Of a stretch of DNA of 64,000 bases, positions 58,714-64,000 are shown one piece after another. The notes beneath the pieces were generated by a model that was not told the origin of the DNA, made no database searches, and saw only the letters and a program-made list of their open reading frames with translations. A program made the position numbers and the translations under genes. Positions within the stretch are counted from its first letter, which is position 1; the number at the start of each line of letters is the position of its first letter. The DNA is from Leisingera sp. SS27. Its GTDB lineage: Bacteria > Pseudomonadota > Alphaproteobacteria > Rhodobacterales > Rhodobacteraceae. The stretch is from contig NZ_JAQNCY010000005.1 of NCBI RefSeq assembly GCF_028368855.1, positions 1 to 64,000 of the forward strand. Reading direction: 5' to 3'.

Positions 58714-59610
58714 TCAGCCCTGCTTGCCGAGGCTCAGCGTGTGCTCGCGCAGCCAGGCCATGAACCCGCGCGGATCGGTTTGCAGCTGCGCCATCTGCTC
58801 ATCGGTCAGCGGCTTGCCGACCACTGGCGCCTGAGGCTTGTTGCAGGAGCGGACGATTTCATGCAGCAGAAGGCCCTGGCGCAGGATCGGGGAAACCTGG
58901 CAGGCGATCTGATACCAGCGCGAGTTCGAGCCAGGATAAAAGATCGGCACCACCCGGGCACCGGAGCGGCGGATCAGCTGGGCGGTGAACACGTTCCATT
59001 CGCGCTCGACCGCAGGGCCGAACCAGCTGTCTGACGACATCACCACACCCGAAGGGAAGAGGGCCACGGCGCCGCCCTCCTTGAGGTAGGCCATGGTTTT
59101 GGCGCGCATATCGACCATCTTGCGCTGTGCTTCGGGGTCATGCGGGAAGGGCACCGGGATCATGAAGGAGGTCGCGGCCTCATCCAGGCCGGTCAGCACT
59201 GAGCGGGTCAGAATGCGGTAGTCCGTGCGGCGGCGGCCGATCAGGTCGGCAAAGATCATGCCGTCCACCATCCCGTGCGGATGGTTGGCGACAATCACCA
59301 CCGGGCCGTCTGCAGGAATGTTGTCGATCTGCTCCTGCGGGGTCTGCAGGTCGATGCCCATGGTGTTGAGCGCGCCGCGCCAGAACTTCTGGCCGCGGTA
59401 TTCGGCGTTGTTCTTCTCGAACTTGTTGACCATGCGCAGGATCGTCAGCTTGCCGGTCAGCCATTCGATGGTCTTGATCGCCAACGAGGTCCAGCGGTCG
59501 TCAAAGGAGTTGGCATAGGTCAGCGTGCGGCGGTCATAAACCTCGCCCGTTGTCTGCTCAGCGGTTTCCGGCGCGATGCCGGTCTTCCTGTCTTGTGCGG
59601 TGTCCGCCAA
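58714..59610 (-). CDS. Lysophospholipid acyltransferase-family protein
   Basis: A 298-residue PlsC/hemolysin-type acyltransferase. The catalytic block is IVANHPHGMVDG (His and Asp), followed by VALFPSGVVMSS (substrate site). I chose a TTG at 59610 behind GGGAAG, because every longer frame runs into ptsH. It is 34 bases downstream of ptsH and may be the last gene of that operon. Its substrate (lysophosphatidate or ornithine lipid) is not clear. Confidence 0.78.
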   Translation of the reverse strand: MADTAQDRKTGIAPETAEQTTGEVYDRRTLTYANSFDDRWTSLAIKTIEWLTGKLTILRMVNKFEKNNAEYRGQKFWRGALNTMGIDLQTPQEQIDNIPADGPVVIVANHPHGMVDGMIFADLIGRRRTDYRILTRSVLTGLDEAATSFMIPVPFPHDPEAQRKMVDMRAKTMAYLKEGGAVALFPSGVVMSSDSWFGPAVEREWNVFTAQLIRRSGARVVPIFYPGSNSRWYQIACQVSPILRQGLLLHEIVRSCNKPQAPVVGKPLTDEQMAQLQTDPRGFMAWLREHTLSLGKQG

Positions 59611-59644
59611 TGTGCTTCTTCCCGTTCCGCCGCCGGCGCGGGGC

Positions 59645-59914
59645 CTAGTAGCCCTCGCCGAACTTGTCGGCCACCAGAGCCTCCAGCGCATGCGCAAGCG
59701 CTTCAGCATCGGGCCCCGAAGTCTCGACGTCAATAGTCGTTCCTTTCGAGGCTGCCAACATCAAAAGGCCCATAATACTGTCGCCAGAGGCCGACATTCC
59801 GTCCTTCAGCACCTCTGCCGTGGCGTCAAACGCTTCGACCACCTCCACCAGCTTGGCGGAGGCGCGGGCGTGCAGCCCTTTTTCATTGATGATTTTCAGC
59901 GTCTTCAGAGCCAT
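59645..59914 (-). CDS. ptsH: Phosphocarrier protein HPr
   Basis: An 89-residue HPr with the EI-phosphorylated His in NEKGLHARAS and a regulatory serine in GDSIMGLLMLA, the site for HPr kinase. It is adjacent to the EIIA gene and downstream of hprK, so it belongs to a regulatory phosphorelay. No sugar-transporting PTS permease is seen nearby. Confidence 0.96.
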   Translation of the reverse strand: MALKTLKIINEKGLHARASAKLVEVVEAFDATAEVLKDGMSASGDSIMGLLMLAASKGTTIDVETSGPDAEALAHALEALVADKFGEGY

Positions 59915-60322
59915 TTAATGTGCCTGCTCCCCGTCAGGGTTTACGTTCTGGGCGTTGATGTACTTGCGCCCGGCCTCCATCGCCTGCCGCACCGCGTCGG
60001 CAACCGGAAGGTGGCGGGATTTTGCCAGTTTGATCAGCATCGGAAGATTGGCGCCGTAAAGAATCCGGCGGTCTGCGGGCGCGCAGGCCTTGAGGCTGAG
60101 GTTCGAGGGCGAGCCGCCGAAGAGGTCGGTCACCACCACAACGCCGCCGCCGCTGTCCACCTTGTTAGCTGCCGCGCAAATCTCATCCTGCTTGGCGGCG
60201 CGGTCATCCTCCGGGCCGATGGCGATGGCCATCAGGCTGGGCTGCGGACCCACAACGTGTTCCACTGCGGCAAGGTATTCCTTTGCCAGTCCGCCATGCG
60301 CTACGATCACTATCCCGATCAA
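59915..60322 (-). CDS. PTS mannose-type EIIA component
   Basis: A 135-residue EIIA of the mannose family. The phosphorylated His is in IVIVAHGGLAKEYL, and VVVVTDLFGGSPSN is the family core. There is no membrane partner, so it is probably a regulatory EIIA that receives phosphate from HPr. It is adjacent to ptsH (contiguous) and 9 bases from rapZ. Confidence 0.92.
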   Translation of the reverse strand: MIGIVIVAHGGLAKEYLAAVEHVVGPQPSLMAIAIGPEDDRAAKQDEICAAANKVDSGGGVVVVTDLFGGSPSNLSLKACAPADRRILYGANLPMLIKLAKSRHLPVADAVRQAMEAGRKYINAQNVNPDGEQAH

Positions 60323-60331
60323 CCCGGCCTC

Positions 60332-61210
60332 TCACTTCTTTTGCTGGCCTTGCAGCTCGCGGTGTCTAATTGACACTTGCAAGCCGTCCTCTGCAAGGGC
60401 CTTGGCCAGGGTTTGTGCCATTGCCACCGATCTGTGCTGGCCGCCGGTGCAGCCAAAGGCGATGGAGAAGTGCGATTTGCCTTCCTCGCGGTAGGCCGGC
60501 AGCAGCAGCCGGGTAAGGTCCAGCACCCGGTCGAAAAACGGCTGGAACCGGGGATCTGCGCGGACATAGTCCTGCACTGCCGGGTCCTGGCCGTTCAGCG
60601 CGCGCAGGTCCGGCTCCCAATAGGGGTTGGCCAGAAAACGGCAGTCGAACACCATGTCGATGCCATGCGGCATGCCGCGCTTGTAGGAGAAGCTTTGCAC
60701 CGACAGCGCCAGGGTGCGGCCGCCCGGGGCAAACCAGCGCTCGATCTCGGCTTTCAGCTGGTGGACATTCATGTCCGAGGTTTCCAGCAGAATGTCAGCC
60801 CGGTCGCGGATCGGCGCCATAAGATCCAGTTCGCGGCGCACGCCTTCACCCGGAGATTCGGCCGGTGCCAGCGGGTGGCGGCGGCGGGTTTCAGAGTACC
60901 GGCGCAGGAGCACGTCCGGCTGCGCATCGAGATAGAGCACGGTCAGCTCCAGCTCGCGGCGGCCTGACAGCATGTCGATCACGTCCAAGAGCGCGCGCGG
61001 CGAGAAGTCCCGGTTGCGGCTGTCCAGCCCCAGCGCCATCGGGCGCGGTGCGGCGGCGGCGTCGAACAGGCCCGGCAGCAGCCGCAGCGGCAGGTTGTCG
61101 ATTGCCTCGAACCCGAGATCCTCCAGCACATTGATCGCGGTGGTGCGGCCCGCGCCGGAGGGGCCGGTGACCAGCACCGCCGGGACCGCCTGTTTGTTCT
61201 GTTCAGGCAT
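60332..61210 (-). CDS. rapZ: RNase adapter/nucleotide-binding protein RapZ
   Basis: A 292-residue RapZ-family protein (GPSGAGRTTAINVLEDLGFEAIDNLP at the start; FSYKRGMPHGIDMVFDCRFLANPYW in the middle; CTGGQHRSVAMAQTLA near the end). In enterobacteria it controls GlmZ/GlmS decay; in alphaproteobacteria the role is less clear. The P-loop reads GPSGAGRT, with Arg in place of the usual Lys. It overlaps hprK by 8 bases. Confidence 0.93.
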   Translation of the reverse strand: MPEQNKQAVPAVLVTGPSGAGRTTAINVLEDLGFEAIDNLPLRLLPGLFDAAAAPRPMALGLDSRNRDFSPRALLDVIDMLSGRRELELTVLYLDAQPDVLLRRYSETRRRHPLAPAESPGEGVRRELDLMAPIRDRADILLETSDMNVHQLKAEIERWFAPGGRTLALSVQSFSYKRGMPHGIDMVFDCRFLANPYWEPDLRALNGQDPAVQDYVRADPRFQPFFDRVLDLTRLLLPAYREEGKSHFSIAFGCTGGQHRSVAMAQTLAKALAEDGLQVSIRHRELQGQQKK

Positions 61211-61640
61211 CCGGGTCCAGCGCCCCGCATCTGAGGTATTGCATCAGCGCCGGGGCAAAATGGGCGCCATCAACCCGTTTCACACGCGCCACCTCCTGCC
61301 CCAGAAGCAAAGTAGTGTGGCGCACCGGTAGGCGTTCGGTCTCCGCCTCGTCCAGGTCTACCAGCGCCGTCACCGGCACCGGGCTGCGGATCTGCGCCTG
61401 CAGCAGCCCCATGTAGCGGGCCTCGATCAGCCCGCGGATCGGTTCCGGCGCGCTTGCGACCAGTTCGCCGTGCAAGAGCTGCACCAGCACCCGGTCGTCG
61501 GCCACCAGCTGGGCGCCGAAGGCCATCAGCTGCAGCGCCAGCGCCGATTTGCCCTGGCCTGAGATGCCGGTGATCAAAAGCCCCTGCCCCTCCAGCGCAA
61601 CACAGGAGGCATGCAGGATGAGGCTTTGCGGTTCAGACAT
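61203..61640 (-). CDS. hprK: Short HPr kinase/phosphorylase
   Basis: A 145-residue HprK of the alphaproteobacterial short type, lacking the N-terminal domain of the firmicute enzyme. The P-loop is ITGISGQGKSALALQL, and VADDRVLVQL and RGLIEARYMGLL are family blocks. It should phosphorylate HPr on serine. I chose the ATG at 61640; a GTG three codons earlier is possible. It lies directly downstream of chvG. Confidence 0.9.
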   Translation of the reverse strand: MSEPQSLILHASCVALEGQGLLITGISGQGKSALALQLMAFGAQLVADDRVLVQLLHGELVASAPEPIRGLIEARYMGLLQAQIRSPVPVTALVDLDEAETERLPVRHTTLLLGQEVARVKRVDGAHFAPALMQYLRCGALDPDA

Positions 61641-61654
61641 GAGCGGCACCGGTT

Positions 61655-63361
61655 TCAGACAGGCAAGCCTACCACAAATCGCGCACCAAGCGGCTCAGAA
61701 GTGACGTCAGCCTCGGTCGGGCGGATGTTTTCGGCCCAGATCACGCCGCCATGCGCCTCGACGATCTGCTTGGAGATCGCCAGGCCAAGGCCGGAGTTGT
61801 TGCCGAAGTGCTCCACCGGGCGCTGCGAGTAGAAGCGTTTGAAGATCTTGGAAAGCGCCTGATCGGGGATGCCGGGGCCGGTGTCCTCGACCACGATCAG
61901 CACCCGGTTGGCGCGGCGGCGCGCCCAGACGCGGATGGCGTCGCCTTCCTCGCAGAAGGAGATCGCGTTGGTGATCAGATTGACAAAGACCTGCGCCAGA
62001 CGCGCCTCCAGCCCCTGCAGCAGAACCGGCTGGGCGGGCAGATCAGTGATGTAGTCGATGCTTTTGGCGCGGGCGTCCTCGCCCAGGTACTGATTGAGGT
62101 TGCCGAGCATGGACAGAAGGTCGAATTCTTCCTCTTCTTCCTTGACCAGTTCGGCATCCAGCCGCGAGGCGTTGGAGATGTCGCTCACCAGCCGGTCGAG
62201 ACGGCGCACGTCGTGTTCAATCACCTCCAGCAGCTTTTGCCGCTGGTCGTCCCGTTTGACCATGCGCAGGGTGCCAACCGCGGATTGCAGGCTGGCGAGC
62301 GGGTTCTTGATCTCATGCGCCACATCCGCGGCGAACTGCTCGTTGCTGTCGATGCGGGAGTAGAGCGCCTTGACCATGCCGCGCAGGGCCCGGCTGAGGC
62401 GGCCGATCTCATCGGGGCGGGCGGAGAGGTCCGGGATCCGGATCCGGCCCGGGTTGGATTTACGGCTGCCACGGTCGCGGCCCAGTTCAGCCGCCTCCGC
62501 CAGGTCAGCCAGCGGATTGGCGATGGTCGAGGCCAGCACCAGGCTGAGACCGACAGAGACCAGGAGCGCCACGATGAACATCTGCAGCACCCGCTCCTGT
62601 TCGCTGCGCACCAGCGCGTCCACTTCGCCGGTGGGCGACGCCAGGGCGATCACACCTACGGCGGTGCCGTTGTGCATGATCGGGGTCGCGGCGGAGATCA
62701 CCCGGCTGCCGCTGGTGTCCACCACTGTTTCAACGCCGGTGCCGCCGTTCATCGCCCGGTCCACCAGCCCGCCAAGACGGTCCTCCAACGAGGGGCCGGA
62801 GACAGGCGCCTGCTGCTCAGCCCCGCCGGCCAGCCCCCAAAGCCTGGAAAGCGCATCGCTGATCAGGGTGCGGCGTTCACCGCTGTCGTTCAGGACGTTC
62901 AGCGCATCGCTCCGGTTGACACCCTTGATGCTGGAAATGAGGTTTCCGGTGGTGTCGAAGACAAAGGCCTCCACCCCGCCGCGCAGGCTGAGGCCTGCCA
63001 GCGTGTCTTCCACCTGGATGCCGTCACCGGCGGCAAAACTGACAGCGCCGGCGGCAGGCATCTCTGCCTCGAACACGTCGGCGGCCAGCATCGCCTCGGA
63101 CACCAGGGCGCCGGCGCGCTGCTGCACCAGGCTGTGACGCGTGGAGTTCAGGTACAGGATACCCGCAACCATGATGGTCAGCGCGATCAGGTTGAAGGTG
63201 ATGATCCTGCGGGTCAGCGGCGAACCCTTAAGCGGCAGGAAGCCGCGGCGGGCACGCTTGACCTGCATCTCCCGCGTGACCGACTGGTCCGGGGTGACCC
63301 AGTCCTCGCCCAAGACCACATCGCCATCCTGTTGGCGTTGCATAACACTGGTATCGCGCAT
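61655..63361 (-). CDS. chvG: Sensor histidine kinase ChvG (ExoS)
   Basis: A 568-residue membrane kinase. In order: cytoplasmic tail, membrane segment (ITFNLIALTIMVAGILYL), a periplasmic sensor of about 220 residues, a second membrane segment (MFIVALLVSVGLSLVLAS), HAMP, the phospho-accepting His in FAADVAHEIKNPLASLQ, the N box NLITNAISF, and VEDTGPGIPD with SGLGLAISKQIVEAHGG. I chose the ATG at 63361 behind GGGGAG. In Sinorhizobium and Agrobacterium the pair responds to acid and cell-envelope stress. It is downstream of chvI, as usual. Confidence 0.93.
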   Translation of the reverse strand: MRDTSVMQRQQDGDVVLGEDWVTPDQSVTREMQVKRARRGFLPLKGSPLTRRIITFNLIALTIMVAGILYLNSTRHSLVQQRAGALVSEAMLAADVFEAEMPAAGAVSFAAGDGIQVEDTLAGLSLRGGVEAFVFDTTGNLISSIKGVNRSDALNVLNDSGERRTLISDALSRLWGLAGGAEQQAPVSGPSLEDRLGGLVDRAMNGGTGVETVVDTSGSRVISAATPIMHNGTAVGVIALASPTGEVDALVRSEQERVLQMFIVALLVSVGLSLVLASTIANPLADLAEAAELGRDRGSRKSNPGRIRIPDLSARPDEIGRLSRALRGMVKALYSRIDSNEQFAADVAHEIKNPLASLQSAVGTLRMVKRDDQRQKLLEVIEHDVRRLDRLVSDISNASRLDAELVKEEEEEFDLLSMLGNLNQYLGEDARAKSIDYITDLPAQPVLLQGLEARLAQVFVNLITNAISFCEEGDAIRVWARRRANRVLIVVEDTGPGIPDQALSKIFKRFYSQRPVEHFGNNSGLGLAISKQIVEAHGGVIWAENIRPTEADVTSEPLGARFVVGLPV

Positions 63362-63413
63362 CCGCGCCACTCCCCTGGCCCCGGGGGCACAAGGCCCCGC
63401 TTGGATAGGCCGC

Positions 63414-64000
63414 TTACTCTTCGTTGTACCGGTAACCGATGCCATAGAGGGTTTCGATTGCCGCGAAATCCGAATCCGCGCTGCGCATCTTCTTGCGCAG
63501 GCGCTTGATGTGGCTGTCGATGGTGCGGTCGTCCACATAGACCTGATCATCATAGGCGACATCCATCAGCTGGTCGCGGCTTTTGACAAAGCCGGGCCGC
63601 TGGGCCAGCGCCTGCAGCAGCAGGAATTCGGTCACCGTCAGCGACACGTCCTTGCCCTTCCAGCTGACCGCGTGGCGCAGCGGATCCATCCGCAGGTTGC
63701 CGCGTTCCATCACCTTGGCCTCAGGCGACGCGGTGCCCTCGGCGTCGCTGCTGATGGCCTCCTGCCGGCGCAACAGCGCCCGGATGCGTTCCACCAGCAG
63801 GCGCTGCGAAAACGGTTTTTTGACGTAGTCGTCGGCGCCCATGCGCAGGCCCAGCACCTCGTCGATCTCATCATCCTTGGAGGTGAGGAAGATCACCGGC
63901 ATCTGGGATTTCTGGCGCAGCCGCTGCAGCAGGTCCATGCCATCCATGCGCGGCATCTTGATGTCCAGCACCGCCATATCCGGCAGTTTCTTGTTGAAGG
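63414..64000 (-). CDS. chvI: Response regulator ChvI (5' end outside window)
   Basis: The OmpR-type regulator is truncated at the right window edge. The receiver contains [13 protein letters not shown] with the phosphorylated Asp, and [10 protein letters not shown] and [21 protein letters not shown]. The C-terminal winged helix reads [27 protein letters not shown] and [19 protein letters not shown]. It ends GIGYRYNEE. It is the first visible gene of chvI-chvG-hprK-rapZ-EIIA-ptsH. Confidence 0.95.
   Translation of the reverse strand, partial: FNKKLPDMAVLDIKMPRMDGMDLLQRLRQKSQMPVIFLTSKDDEIDEVLGLRMGADDYVKKPFSQRLLVERIRALLRRQEAISSDAEGTASPEAKVMERGNLRMDPLRHAVSWKGKDVSLTVTEFLLLQALAQRPGFVKSRDQLMDVAYDDQVYVDDRTIDSHIKRLRKKMRSADSDFAAIETLYGIGYRYNEE

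Overview
The window looks like chromosomal DNA of a marine alphaproteobacterium of the Roseobacter group (Rhodobacterales; Leisingera/Phaeobacter/Ruegeria-like, genus not resolvable by eye). The evidence is the high GC content with GC-rich third positions, the chvI-chvG-hprK-rapZ-EIIA-HPr block, a PduO-type adenosyltransferase beside a small twin-membrane-segment protein, a DUF6473 protein, and the style of the ribosomal and RNA polymerase genes. Family assignments come from reading the translations; no database search was possible.

Layout. (1) 1-2412: the N-terminal part of a chemotaxis receptor with an apparent frameshift, then a Tat-exported protein made of two copies of a small domain, divergent from an HxlR regulator with two matching palindromes between them. 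(2) 2481-16446: a catabolic island on the plus strand for hydroxyproline isomers. It has an ABC amino-acid importer, a DapA-family deaminase, 4-hydroxyproline 2-epimerase, a TRAP importer, an FAD D-amino-acid oxidoreductase, an enolase-superfamily dehydratase, a Ser/Thr proline-racemase-family dehydratase, a GntR regulator and a semialdehyde dehydrogenase. Together these can carry 4-hydroxyproline to 2-oxoglutarate and 3-hydroxyprolines to a cyclic imine. A perfect 24-base repeat marks the two ends of the set. (3) 16613-48834: the transcription/translation supercluster, mostly on the minus strand, in the order tuf, tRNA-Trp, secE, nusG, rplKA, rplJL, rpoBC, rpsL-rpsG-fusA-tuf, rpsJ-rplCDW. Accessory genes sit in most operon junctions: a TPR/OGT-like protein, a short-chain dehydrogenase inside a duplicated nusG 3' end, a DUF3592-like protein, a degenerate GyrB-like protein, a glycosyltransferase, an EamA permease, a seven-repeat HAF protein and several A/T-richer orphans. 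(4) 48960-54685: lipoprotein, parC, SH3 protein, dehydrogenase, small membrane protein and cobalamin adenosyltransferase. (5) 54983-58620: etfBA, a DUF6473 protein and 3-hydroxybutyryl-CoA dehydrogenase. (6) 58714-64000: an acyltransferase and the regulatory PTS operon downstream of ChvI-ChvG, truncated by the window edge.

How it works together: the housekeeping operons have recognisable sigma-70-like promoters and hairpin terminators. Two of the promoters (rpsL and rplK) share an unusual spacer. The most interesting non-routine items are the degenerate GyrB ATPase-like protein (27868), the OGT-like protein that seems to have lost its catalytic residues (43601), the duplicated nusG KOW-terminator segment enclosing a dehydrogenase gene (41161-42600), and the 24-base element of the hydroxyproline regulon.
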